Below, in pieces: positions 14,006 through 21,358 of a stretch of DNA of 30,888 bases. Location of the stretch: the IMG/VR virus record IMGVR_UViG_3300017971_003851, positions 1 to 30,888 of that record, one strand, 5' to 3'. The stretch is from a virus. Made by a program: the position numbers and the translations under genes. Numbering within the stretch: position 1 is the stretch's first letter; each line of letters starts with the position of its first letter. The notes under the pieces were generated by a model. It did not search any database. It had not been told where the DNA came from and worked only from the letters and a program-made list of their open reading frames with translations.

Positions 14006-14230
14006 ATGATTGATATCAATAAGTCTGTTCAAACAAAAAGTGGTAAACGTGTTATAAACCTTCAATATGTGCCATTAAATGGCATTGGAAATGAAGTCAC
14101 TTTTCCAATTAAAGGAACCATCGTTTTACGTGAAAAACCATTTAAAACAACTTATAATGTTTGGACTAAAGATGGTTTGAATGATCCTGTTTGGAATAGT
14201 GAACCTGAAAATGATATCGTAAACATATAA
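14006..14230 (+). CDS. Hypothetical small protein
   Basis: The ATG at 14006 is preferred over one at 13970, which lies inside the preceding gene and lacks a site of its own; TTTGGATAAA precedes 14006. It has 74 residues and is beta-rich (KRVINLQYVPLNGIGNEVTFPIKGTIV...TYNVWTKDGLND). Not recognised. Confidence 0.65.
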   Translation: MIDINKSVQTKSGKRVINLQYVPLNGIGNEVTFPIKGTIVLREKPFKTTYNVWTKDGLNDPVWNSEPENDIVNI

Positions 14231-14244
14231 ATAAGGATAATAAC

Positions 14245-14523
14245 ATGAATGATTCTAAATATGTTGTAGTATCTAATAAACCCATGAATAAAGGTGGAAT
14301 TGAAAAATTGGTTGTATTTGATGCTTCCTTGAATCACATTGATATGGCTAAGGCAATGGGTAGACTTGGATATTCTTTCATCATATCAGCAGGATTCATT
14401 GATGAATTCATGAATTGTTTTGGATCATCTATGACATGCAGGTGTTCAACAAGGGGGGATATTGATACTATCATGCTCCATGAAATGCTAAATATAGATG
14501 ATAAGGAATTAAAATTTAAATAG
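14245..14523 (+). CDS. Hypothetical protein upstream of tRNA
   Basis: Not recognised; 92 residues starting MNDSKYVVVSNKPMNKGG after AAGGATAATAAC. It has a hydrophobic centre (YSFIISAGFIDEFMNCF) and the segment MTCRCSTRGDID. The G of its stop codon is the first base of the tRNA-like gene, so RNA processing at the tRNA 5' end would trim the message there. Confidence 0.68.
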   Translation: MNDSKYVVVSNKPMNKGGIEKLVVFDASLNHIDMAKAMGRLGYSFIISAGFIDEFMNCFGSSMTCRCSTRGDIDTIMLHEMLNIDDKELKFK

Positions 14524-14612
14524 GGGGATGTTCCTAGTAGCGGTCTGTAAAACCGTGGACGTTAAATAATCTAGGAGGGTGTCGGGTAGTTCAATTCTTC
14601 CATCCCCCACCA
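14523..14612 (+). tRNA. tRNA-Tyr-like gene (anticodon GTA) with minimal D-arm
   Basis: Acceptor GGGGGAT (14523-14529) pairs fully with ATCCCCC (14602-14608), followed by discriminator A and an encoded CCA (14610-14612). The anticodon stem GCGGT/ACCGT closes the loop CTGTAAA, identical to bacterial tRNA-Tyr, with anticodon GTA at 14547-14549. The T-arm is GGTAG/CTTCC with loop TTCAATT and one central T-T mismatch. A 28-base variable region fits a class II tRNA. Only ten bases (14530-14539) separate the acceptor and anticodon stems, too few for a normal D-arm. TCCTAG (14532-14537, read with its T) can instead pair with CTAGGA (14571-14576) in the variable region. It could be a degraded or a functional, unusual tRNA. 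Confidence 0.7.
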
Positions 14613-14632
14613 CTTTAAAAGGAAGGTGAATC

Positions 14633-14884
14633 ATGGAATTAATTTTTATAGGTCTTTTTACAGCATTGATTATCGTGATCTTTTGGCCTAACATCAAAAT
14701 GTGGTGGAATCTTTATATTCAAGCTAATTTTGATGATGAAAAATACAAAGCACCTTTCTGTTTTGATTGTAATGAACCTTCTTGTGAAGGATGTAAAGCA
14801 TATAAGGCATATACAGAAGAAGGTGATGATGCAGGTTGGGCTGAATTTTTAAATATGAAATACAAAAAACCCATTGACAATTAA
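14633..14884 (+). CDS. Small membrane-anchored cysteine protein
   Basis: This 83-residue protein begins MELIFIGLFTALIIVIFWPN, an N-terminal membrane anchor, followed by a soluble tail with four Cys (FCFDCNEPSCEGCK, residues 43-56) and an acidic end. AAAGGAAGGTGAATC precedes the ATG. It is not recognised. The Cys cluster may bind metal on one face of the membrane. Confidence 0.7.
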   Translation: MELIFIGLFTALIIVIFWPNIKMWWNLYIQANFDDEKYKAPFCFDCNEPSCEGCKAYKAYTEEGDDAGWAEFLNMKYKKPIDN

Positions 14885-14909
14885 AAAGATATCTGATATA
14901 CACTTTTTA

Positions 14910-14965
14910 AGGTTGATTACAGCAATACAAAAATTTGACTCTTAATCAAACATAAACATCAACCT
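14910..14965 (+). promoter_or_regulatory. Nested inverted repeats in the leader of the gene at 14985
   Basis: AGGTTGAT (14910-14917) is perfectly complementary to ATCAACCT (14958-14965), enclosing a second stem TTTGA/TCAAA (14934-14938 and 14946-14950). The ribosome binding site TAGGAG (14973-14978) follows eight bases later. Such a folded leader could regulate translation of the 206-residue protein. No known riboswitch class is recognised. Confidence 0.4.
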
Positions 14966-14984
14966 GTAACTTTAGGAGAAACCA

Positions 14985-15605
14985 ATGATTAAACTATACA
15001 AAATAGATGCTGTTCATCCCATAGCTAAAAGGGTTGTCAAGAGCAATCTTACAAAAGATCAAATGCTAAGGCTTTACCAAGAACTTCAAACAGCAGGTTA
15101 TAAGGATGAAAATATTCATCGTGTAGTATCTCAAGTCATCTATGAAGATGGTGATGAAATTGAAATTGATCCTTCCATCTTTGATGTTCTACCTGATTCT
15201 GTTCAAGAATTAGAAACATATACTCAAAAAGATGTTGAATTGGTTAATGCCAAAGCAGCATTAAAATATATTTTTGGTAATGCCCCTAAAGTTATAAAGG
15301 GTAAAGTTGTAGCTCAAAGAATGAACCGTTCATTTGGTCATCTTATCATTGAATGGAAAAATGCAAATGAAGGTTGGGAAAAGACCAATACTAGCATAGC
15401 TGAAGCATTGGGATTTAAGTTCAATGAACCCGATTTTCCTGAAATTCCTATTGACAAAGCCCCTGATAATATGCTAAATGAAGATGAATGTGTTATAAAG
15501 TATCTCATGATTCAAAACAGTTTTAATGAGGTAGAAGCAAGAAATTATCTTAAACCTATTTTTATGGCAATGCGTAGTGCAAATGCCGTATTTTATCAAC
15601 CTTAA
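14985..15605 (+). CDS. Hypothetical protein
   Basis: Not recognised; 206 residues starting MIKLYKIDAVHPIAKRVVKS with TAGGAGAAACCA upstream. The first 45 residues are helical; the middle contains a DGDEIEIDPSIFDVLPDS segment; the C-terminal third is helical. No signal, membrane segment or catalytic motif. The structured leader at 14910-14965 suggests its own regulation. Confidence 0.72.
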   Translation: MIKLYKIDAVHPIAKRVVKSNLTKDQMLRLYQELQTAGYKDENIHRVVSQVIYEDGDEIEIDPSIFDVLPDSVQELETYTQKDVELVNAKAALKYIFGNAPKVIKGKVVAQRMNRSFGHLIIEWKNANEGWEKTNTSIAEALGFKFNEPDFPEIPIDKAPDNMLNEDECVIKYLMIQNSFNEVEARNYLKPIFMAMRSANAVFYQP

Positions 15606-15623
15606 TCTTGAAAGGAAGTACAA

Positions 15624-15869
15624 ATGGAAGAACGCTTTGTTCGGTATGGTGTTGTTAATGTTGTGGAACGTGCCAAGTATGAACGCTTGTATCAAGTTCC
15701 ATATGGTTATCACTTCACTACTTTCAATGAGGCTGAAGCTATTACAGCCTGTCGAAAGAAGAAAAATCCGAATTGGATTGTGGAAAAGATTTTCCACACC
15801 AATGATGATGTAAACAAAACACATGAAATTTTCCGTAGTGGAAAATTTGAGGAAAAGAAAGGAAAATGA
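15624..15869 (+). CDS. Hypothetical small protein
   Basis: Not recognised; 81 residues starting MEERFVRYGVVNVVERAKYE after GAAAGGAAGTACAA. It is basic, with RKKKNPNWIVEKIFHTND near the middle and a charged tail. Its stop overlaps the start of the ribbon-helix-helix gene (ATGA), so it may be cotranslated with that regulator. Confidence 0.65.
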   Translation: MEERFVRYGVVNVVERAKYERLYQVPYGYHFTTFNEAEAITACRKKKNPNWIVEKIFHTNDDVNKTHEIFRSGKFEEKKGK

Positions 15870-16021
15870 AAAAGACAGTAGATTTATCAGAAGAAGAAAT
15901 AATGTTGGTTGAACAGTTCCAAGAAAGAACAGGAGCAAAAAACTTTAGTGAGGCTGTTAGGGGTCTCATAAAGTTGAGCAATTACATTGCTCCTAAATCA
16001 GCAGGAGAAGTTAAAAAATAG
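15866..16021 (+). CDS. Ribbon-helix-helix DNA-binding protein (51 aa)
   Basis: The 51-residue sequence MKKTVDLSEEEIMLVEQFQE, followed by a Gly turn and NFSEAVRGLIKL, is a full ribbon-helix-helix pattern: an N-terminal beta-strand, helix A, a Gly turn, then helix B with the S-E-A-x-R motif. Such proteins dimerise and insert the strand in the major groove (CopG/Arc class). It starts by ATGA overlap with AAAGGAAA upstream. Its TAG stop shares a G with the GTG start of the zincin gene, so the two are tightly coupled, as in many regulator/effector pairs. Confidence 0.75.
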   Translation: MKKTVDLSEEEIMLVEQFQERTGAKNFSEAVRGLIKLSNYIAPKSAGEVKK

Positions 16022-16413
16022 TGGAATGGAAGAAAAACATCAACATAGTAGATGCAAGAAAGTTATCAAAAATCTTTTGTGATTACTTTGAGTTATCTCC
16101 ATGTATGATCTACTATGTTGATGTATTCCATGATAAAGATGATTATGGAATATATTTCGATATTGAACCTACTATCCTGATTTTAAAAAAATGTCCAAAT
16201 AGAATAGGTGTTTTGGTACATGAATTGACCCATCATCTACAATATCAAAAATATGATATGAAAAAAGATAGTAGAATTCATGGTTATCCTTATCAGCTTG
16301 CTAGAAATAGGGTAGATAGATGGTGTAACAAATACATAAGTTCAAAACCAAATTGGGCGAAACCACTAGGCGCATTCCAAGATTTCAACGATATGAAGGA
16401 GTTTGAACTTTAA
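16021..16413 (+). CDS. Zincin-like metalloprotease (HELTHH)
   Basis: This 130-residue protein uses a GTG start that overlaps the TAG of the preceding gene, with CAGGAGAAG about 12 bases upstream. The core VLVHELTHHLQ (64-74) is the HExxH zinc site on a helix, with a possible third ligand at His87 (IHGYPYQ). It resembles SprT/IrrE-type small zincins but has no ribbon. The coupled ribbon-helix-helix gene could be its regulator. Whether it is a protease that clears a repressor, a toxin, or a structural variant is open. Confidence 0.72.
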   Translation: MEWKKNINIVDARKLSKIFCDYFELSPCMIYYVDVFHDKDDYGIYFDIEPTILILKKCPNRIGVLVHELTHHLQYQKYDMKKDSRIHGYPYQLARNRVDRWCNKYISSKPNWAKPLGAFQDFNDMKEFEL

Positions 16414-16429
16414 TATATAAATAATAATG

Positions 16430-16540
16430 AAAGCCTGAATTTGAACACTTCAAGATATAAAAAAGGTTGGGAACGTAAAACCATCGGCATTCGACCATTT
16501 ACCAAGTAATCAAATTCAGGCTTTTCTATATAGAAAGGCC
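16430..16540 (+). ncRNA. Structured leader RNA with alternative RBS-sequestering helix
   Basis: A perfect 15-bp helix joins 16430-16444 (AAAGCCTGAATTTGA) and 16510-16524, enclosing 65 bases. Small inner helices are possible: ACTT/AAGT (16447-16450, 16504-16507), GGTT/AACC (16465-16468, 16479-16482) and TCG/CGA (16484-16486, 16492-16494). The 3' arm ends in GGCTTT (16519-16524). With the next bases, GGCTTTTC (16519-16526) can instead pair with GAAAGGCC (16533-16540), which covers the AAAGG site of the gene at 16546. The two helices exclude each other, as in a riboswitch expression platform. It could alternatively be a stem that ends or protects the upstream transcript. No known class is recognised. 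Confidence 0.55.
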
Positions 16541-16545
16541 AAAAT

Positions 16546-17055
16546 GTGGAAGACTTTGATGTAGATAATACTGAATTCTTTATTAATCTGACTACAGGAC
16601 TTGAATATCTAAAAAAGCTTTATCACCTACAAAGAAACCCTCAATTTATTCGCATTCAATCAACCTATCTTGAACATGGACTTTTTGAGCTTACATTAAA
16701 AGAATTAGATAACAATCTTCTTATGAAATTAGCCATAGGAAAGGATTGTGTCATCTTAGATTGCACTTCAAGAAAATTGAAAAACAATACATCAAGAGCA
16801 TGTTGGCAAGGTGTAGAGTGGATTAAATACTGTTTAGAACGTATATGGTTTTATAGAAATATAAAATGTCCTAGCGGTATGCATGACCATTTTAATAAAA
16901 AATTCAATAAATTATCTAGATGTACCCTGAAAAAACTAAAGTATTACAGAAAATTTCTCTTGACAGATAAGGTAAAGTTGTGGTATCTGTGTGATCCAAC
17001 AGATAATGATAGTAATGTGGAATACTATAAAAAAATTGTAAAGAATTATTTATAA
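16546..17055 (+). CDS. Hypothetical protein with GTG start
   Basis: Not recognised; 169 residues. The frame has no ATG near its beginning; GTG at 16546 is used, with AAAGG at 16534-16538. The nearby ATG at 16544 is in another frame and stops at once. The protein is rich in Lys, Leu and Tyr, helical, with Cys scattered (CTSRK, CWQGVEWIKYC). A weak GTG start combined with a foldable leader suggests tight translational control. Confidence 0.66.
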   Translation: MEDFDVDNTEFFINLTTGLEYLKKLYHLQRNPQFIRIQSTYLEHGLFELTLKELDNNLLMKLAIGKDCVILDCTSRKLKNNTSRACWQGVEWIKYCLERIWFYRNIKCPSGMHDHFNKKFNKLSRCTLKKLKYYRKFLLTDKVKLWYLCDPTDNDSNVEYYKKIVKNYL

Positions 17056-17067
17056 GGAGAAAGTGTG

Positions 17068-17655
17068 ATGAGAGAATTACCTATTATTAATGCGGTTGAA
17101 TTGGAAATGATTCAAACAAAAGAGAAGTATATAAAAATGGGAGTATTACCTTTAACTATAACTATAAGAGCAACAAAAAGGACTGTAAGTACAGTTATTA
17201 AAAAGAGAAAAATACCTGAACACCTTGGAAAGGTAACAGGAGATTCTTTCATTAGAGATAGACGTAAATCACAAATAGATAATCATGCAAAAAAGTTCTT
17301 TCTAGATTTAAAACATCCAACATGTTTAGAAGAATATATAGAATGGTTTAATGAACAATATCCTGAGAAAGATGGATGGATAAAGAAAGTACAACAATTT
17401 GAAGTAGAAATCATAGATAATGACAGTCCATATAAAGGATATAAATTACAATTCAATAAAAATGAATCATTAAAAGGTGAAAAATTTGTTTATTCTCTAC
17501 TTTTAACTAATGTTAAGATTCCAAAAAGTAAAAGATGGTTTGATGAAGGATATTTTAGTGATAATGATTTGTTTAAGTTTTCAGAAAGTATAAATGAAGA
17601 TATATGTATTGTTGATTATAGTGAGAAAGAGAAAAGAAAACCTTTATGTAGATAG
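17068..17655 (+). CDS. Hypothetical protein, last gene of plus-strand operon
   Basis: Not recognised; 195 residues. ATG at 17068 is preferred over GTG at 17065 because AAGGAG then lies eight bases away. The N-terminal third is basic (RATKRTVSTVIKKRKIP), the middle has a helical region with HPTCLEEYIEWFNEQYPEKDGW. It ends inside the 3' end of the opposite-strand radical SAM gene (12-base overlap). Confidence 0.7.
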   Translation: MRELPIINAVELEMIQTKEKYIKMGVLPLTITIRATKRTVSTVIKKRKIPEHLGKVTGDSFIRDRRKSQIDNHAKKFFLDLKHPTCLEEYIEWFNEQYPEKDGWIKKVQQFEVEIIDNDSPYKGYKLQFNKNESLKGEKFVYSLLLTNVKIPKSKRWFDEGYFSDNDLFKFSESINEDICIVDYSEKEKRKPLCR

Positions 17656-18540
17656 ATAATATGTTTTCCATATCCTTAAGTCACAAGCTGAACACTTATG
17701 AAATAGGCAAATACTTGGTTTATAAATTTCAAAGTATTTGCCTATTTCATCTTTATTTAGATTCATAAACGGTTTTCCTATACTCAATTGATGAGCTACA
17801 CAATAATACATATCACCATTAACATCTATAACAATATTCTTTTTCCCATATTCACATTTCCATCCATAAAAATTATTACGTCCCTCTAGTTCAATCTGAT
17901 TCAAGCTGAATATTTTATCATCAAAACAAAACTGTCTTGTAGTATCGTGATCATAAAAGAACCGTCTTTGCTGATTTGTGTATTCAAGCTCACTAATACC
18001 ATCAAAAATGGGTTTAGGAACCACATTCCATTCAGGATTCAAAGAATCAAAAATAGCCTTACATTCATCAAATGTGGAGCTTTCAACCATAATATTGAAC
18101 TGTTTAGTACATTGTAATTCATCAAATTTCTGAATAAAGGAATTTAGGTCATTTTGACCCATATGAAGGGTGCAATTCACTTTGGTCTTATCAGGATCAA
18201 CCAACTCACAAAATTCCCCCCAAAATGAAGCTGTTTGGCTAAAATTGGTATCAAAATATAGGAAGTGGTCCTTACCCTTCAATACCTGTTCAAGCTCATA
18301 TATGAAGAATAAGAAGCTTGGATGGATAGTTGGTTCACCACCATGCAGATAGATATAAAAATAGGGATATTTATCCTTCAATGTCCAAAGGAATTCAATA
18401 ACCCTATTTAAGTCTGCAAATTCAGATGAATTGTCCCTATAAAAGCAATAATGGCATTTAAAATTGCATCTATTCGTAAGTCTTATTTTTAGAGACAATC
18501 CATCATTTCTTTGTGGATCATTATATCTATTGAAAATCAT
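17644..18540 (-). CDS. Radical SAM protein with SPASM-like C-terminus
   Basis: This 298-residue protein has the radical SAM cluster CNFKCHYC (C25, C29, C32) within LTNRCNFKCHYCFYRD, and HGGEPT (66-71) for S-adenosylmethionine binding. The C-terminal region has further Cys (WKCEYGKKN, MYYCVAHQ, SICLFHKCSACDL) in SPASM-like order, expected to hold an auxiliary iron-sulfur cluster. Such enzymes modify peptides or small metabolites by radical chemistry. It is the last gene of the minus-strand operon, directly behind two asparagine-synthetase-like genes. The 14-base overlap with the preceding gene and GGAGTTGC upstream set the start. Substrate unknown. Confidence 0.87.
   Translation of the reverse strand: MIFNRYNDPQRNDGLSLKIRLTNRCNFKCHYCFYRDNSSEFADLNRVIEFLWTLKDKYPYFYIYLHGGEPTIHPSFLFFIYELEQVLKGKDHFLYFDTNFSQTASFWGEFCELVDPDKTKVNCTLHMGQNDLNSFIQKFDELQCTKQFNIMVESSTFDECKAIFDSLNPEWNVVPKPIFDGISELEYTNQQRRFFYDHDTTRQFCFDDKIFSLNQIELEGRNNFYGWKCEYGKKNIVIDVNGDMYYCVAHQLSIGKPFMNLNKDEIGKYFEIYKPSICLFHKCSACDLRIWKTYYLST
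17698..17750. terminator. 19-bp perfect inverted repeat, likely bidirectional terminator
   Basis: ATGAAATAGGCAAATACTT (17698-17716) and its exact complement (17732-17750) flank a 15-base loop. It lies 43 bases past the end of the plus-strand operon and inside the coding sequence of the minus-strand radical SAM gene, where it encodes the GKYFEIYKPSICLF region. On the plus strand CTTTATTTAG follows. A hairpin this perfect at a convergent gene junction fits a transcription stop for the rightward operon, or an RNA barrier against antisense read-through. Confidence 0.5.
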
Positions 18541-19711
18541 GCAACTCCAACCACATTGATAAATTGATTAATGACCATTTCTGATTAAACGTAAAGAAAC
18601 CATTGTGCATATGCTTTACATCCACATAGCTATTAAGCTTATCATTATCCCATACCCACTTATTGAGAAGGTAATTAATAACTCCCTTATATCGCTTTGC
18701 CCAAGGGTCTGAAGGATTGAATCCTGTTCTTGTCTTTTGTATAATATACAATGGCAAATAATCACCATAAAGATCAACCATAAGATGTTTAGTGCTATGC
18801 AAACAATATCTATAATGAACAGGTAATGACATAATAAAGTCATTCATCATCATATAAGGTGAGACCTGTTTAAAATCAAATTCAACTAACATCTCATTAG
18901 TAGGTTTTCTTGTTCTAATAAGAAACTGTACCCATTCAGCCCAAATTCTATGTTCAATGGTATTCTCTTTTAATTCCCATTTAGGAACATCACCTTTAAT
19001 CTCATCTTCTGACCATGTATTATAGAAATATGTTGTGTTGTATTTTGAGTCAATTTTAAATTTTTTAAGTGCATTCCATAAAAGTCTTGAGTGTTCCATG
19101 ACACAAGGTTCTGAATAACTACTTTGCTCAATAGTCTCATTGGCTTTATTAAGATCATATTGACCTAATCGAATTGCATTTTCAATAATGTCTTGATGAA
19201 GTGCATGAGTACCCAACATAGATACATCAGGACCATCCCCCATTACAAGAGTATCATATCCTTTTTCTTGTGTGTATTTAAACAAGTAATAAGAAAAGAA
19301 CAAATATGTATGAGCAACAGGTGAAGAAAGCATATGATTAATGTCTAAAAGATAAGGTTCTATTTTATTAGGATCAACATGAACAATATCAAGATGAGTA
19401 AATCCCCATTCATCTGCTAATCTTTCACTCATCTCTGCATCTCCCCTACCGTTATCAAGACAAACAACATTAGGATCAGTATTATATTCCATAACATGAG
19501 ATAAAATAGAAGATGTATCCAATCCACTACTCATTGTAAACAGAACATTATCACTATTAGCTATTGGCTCAATAATGTCATCCATTTTCATCCAAAATTC
19601 TCTTTTAGCATCTTCATAATCCATTTCTTCAATTCGTGGAACATTAGGATGAGTCTCCCAATATTTTCCATTCCAAATAAACCCTTTATTCAAATACTGA
19701 TTAATATCCAT
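18527..19711 (-). CDS. Asparagine-synthetase-like PP-loop ATPase (copy 1)
   Basis: This 394-residue protein has the adenylate-forming PP-loop SSGLDTSS (61-68) in place of SGGLDSS, then VCLDNGRGDAEMSERLA and VMGDGPDVSM, equivalent to the GDGADE motif of asparagine synthetases. The N-terminal glutaminase domain is absent, so it cannot use glutamine by itself and would need ammonia or another amine. The same fold serves AsnB, beta-lactam synthetase and lasso-peptide cyclases, all activating a carboxylate with ATP. It overlaps the second, divergent copy by 11 bases. AGGAGAG lies before the ATG. Confidence 0.83.
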   Translation of the reverse strand: MDINQYLNKGFIWNGKYWETHPNVPRIEEMDYEDAKREFWMKMDDIIEPIANSDNVLFTMSSGLDTSSILSHVMEYNTDPNVVCLDNGRGDAEMSERLADEWGFTHLDIVHVDPNKIEPYLLDINHMLSSPVAHTYLFFSYYLFKYTQEKGYDTLVMGDGPDVSMLGTHALHQDIIENAIRLGQYDLNKANETIEQSSYSEPCVMEHSRLLWNALKKFKIDSKYNTTYFYNTWSEDEIKGDVPKWELKENTIEHRIWAEWVQFLIRTRKPTNEMLVEFDFKQVSPYMMMNDFIMSLPVHYRYCLHSTKHLMVDLYGDYLPLYIIQKTRTGFNPSDPWAKRYKGVINYLLNKWVWDNDKLNSYVDVKHMHNGFFTFNQKWSLINLSMWLELHDFQ

Positions 19712-20906
19712 ATTTCTCTCCTATCCATATTGACAGATTCAATAAAGTCCATCTTTTATATGGTTCATTTTTATCCATAACAAATTTTTGAACAGCATCA
19801 TAATTTAGCCATTCAAATATACTTCTTCCCCTATCCATTAAATATTTTTCCATCAAATAATCTATTAATTTTGCATTTTCAAACCACCAATCAATTCTTG
19901 GTTGAAATGGTTCTTTTGGTCTGTTGACAATATAATCAGGTAGCTTATTATCAATAAACTGTCTCATTACATGCCTTTCACTACCCATACAAAATCTATA
20001 TTCATATGGCATCTGAAAACACCACTCTCTTAGCTTATCATCTGAATAAGGAGTGACAAATGTAACACCTATGTTTTCCTTTAACATTGGATATCGTTTA
20101 CCTATCATATTTGGATTATACCAATCATAAGTAGCCTGTAATGCATGAGATAGACTTTCTTCTTTTAATTTTATTTCAGGTGGTTCTATTCCCATAAGAT
20201 GTATTTCTTGTGAAGTAAACACACCAAAGCTGTTTATAATATCAGAATATGTAAGATGCCTATTTTTTATTGCTCTATTTACATCGAATTGATCCATAGC
20301 CATAGGATCAAAATATTTACTGCTTTCATATATATTCTTAGCGTGAGTTATGTCATATTCCCCTCTTATAAACGCTAGCTCAATCATAGGTGAATACATC
20401 CAACCAATACCTAATGACATAGGTTCTGATCCCACACCTGATAGAAGTAATTTAGAATATTCTCTTGTCTTTATATATGCGTCATATGTATGTAAATCAC
20501 CCGTTACACACCTTGGCTTATCCCATATTTTGTTCATCTCAATAAGAAGTGTTTCTAAATTATTAACATCAACACCTTCAATCAAAAAGAATCTTTCTAA
20601 ATTCCATTCCTTAGCAAGTTTCTCTGCATAAATATGATCCAAATTACCTTCTATGATATAAGAATAAACAAGAGGATTAGTGTTTTTCAGATAGAAGATG
20701 TTTAAAGAGGAATCCAATCCACCACTTAAAGCGCAAATAGCACCATACAAATCAATATTGCTCATTGCTTTTTCATAGTATACCTTATATCCTTCAACAT
20801 AATCTTCAAATCCATATGTTTTATCTATCTCATATGGTTCATTATACCACATGTCTTCAGTAAATCCAAATTTAAGGTAATTTGCTATTTCTTCTTTTTT
20901 TATCAT
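19701..20906 (-). CDS. Asparagine-synthetase-like PP-loop ATPase (copy 2)
   Basis: The start at 20906 (MIKKEEIANY) is chosen over an in-frame ATG at 20930 because it makes an ATGA overlap with the GNAT gene and has AAAGG upstream. The 401-residue protein has ALSGGLDSSLN (59-69), a canonical PP-loop, then LLLSGVGSEPM as the second ATP motif. It has no glutaminase domain. The two copies have equal length and the same layout, with the PP-loop at residues 61-67 in both, so they are likely old paralogues with different substrates or subunits of a heterodimer. Confidence 0.83.
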   Translation of the reverse strand: MIKKEEIANYLKFGFTEDMWYNEPYEIDKTYGFEDYVEGYKVYYEKAMSNIDLYGAICALSGGLDSSLNIFYLKNTNPLVYSYIIEGNLDHIYAEKLAKEWNLERFFLIEGVDVNNLETLLIEMNKIWDKPRCVTGDLHTYDAYIKTREYSKLLLSGVGSEPMSLGIGWMYSPMIELAFIRGEYDITHAKNIYESSKYFDPMAMDQFDVNRAIKNRHLTYSDIINSFGVFTSQEIHLMGIEPPEIKLKEESLSHALQATYDWYNPNMIGKRYPMLKENIGVTFVTPYSDDKLREWCFQMPYEYRFCMGSERHVMRQFIDNKLPDYIVNRPKEPFQPRIDWWFENAKLIDYLMEKYLMDRGRSIFEWLNYDAVQKFVMDKNEPYKRWTLLNLSIWIGEKYGY

Positions 20907-21358
20907 ATTATTGCCTTTATTACATAACAATTATATCCATAAGCATGTTTAACAAAATCTGATACCACTTTAAACCCAAAATTCAAATAAACAGATAATG
21001 CAGGTTTTCTTGGCATACTCCATAGAACTAATCTTCTTTCCTTTTTACCCTGTTCATAAACAGCATTAAACAACATTTGAGCTATACCCCTTCTCCTATA
21101 TTCAGGAAGTACGTATAGACCTCTACTTCTATATTGAATATCATTTACAGCATTACAACTATTAACACCTACTATTTTTCCATCTATTTCAACTCCAAAA
21201 TATAATGGAACGATATTAGAATTTGTTTTGATAGTAGAATCATATCCACCAAATAAAAGACTACATGCTTTTCTTTCAAGATGCATGTTAGGCCAAAGAA
21301 TATTCCAAAAAGGAGTTATTTCATTAAATGTTATTCTTTTTACATTCAAAAAATGCAC
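20903..21358 (-). CDS. GNAT-family N-acetyltransferase
   Basis: This 151-residue protein has the GNAT fold: VEIDGKIVGVNSC (strands before motif A), LYVLPEYRRRGIAQMLF (81-97) with the acetyl-CoA pyrophosphate loop RRRGIA (88-93), and a C-terminal YLNFGFKVVS typical of motif B. Target amine unknown. It overlaps the methyltransferase-like gene by 35 bases; no later ATG gives a sensible protein. In this cluster it might acylate a sugar amine or a modified base. Confidence 0.85.
   Translation of the reverse strand: MHFLNVKRITFNEITPFWNILWPNMHLERKACSLLFGGYDSTIKTNSNIVPLYFGVEIDGKIVGVNSCNAVNDIQYRSRGLYVLPEYRRRGIAQMLFNAVYEQGKKERRLVLWSMPRKPALSVYLNFGFKVVSDFVKHAYGYNCYVIKAII

Noticed and set aside
15474-15938. 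Minus-strand hydrophobic open frame opposite 14985-15869
   Set aside because: Antisense to two good plus-strand genes that have binding sites. The hydrophobic composition comes from reversed Lys/Glu codons.
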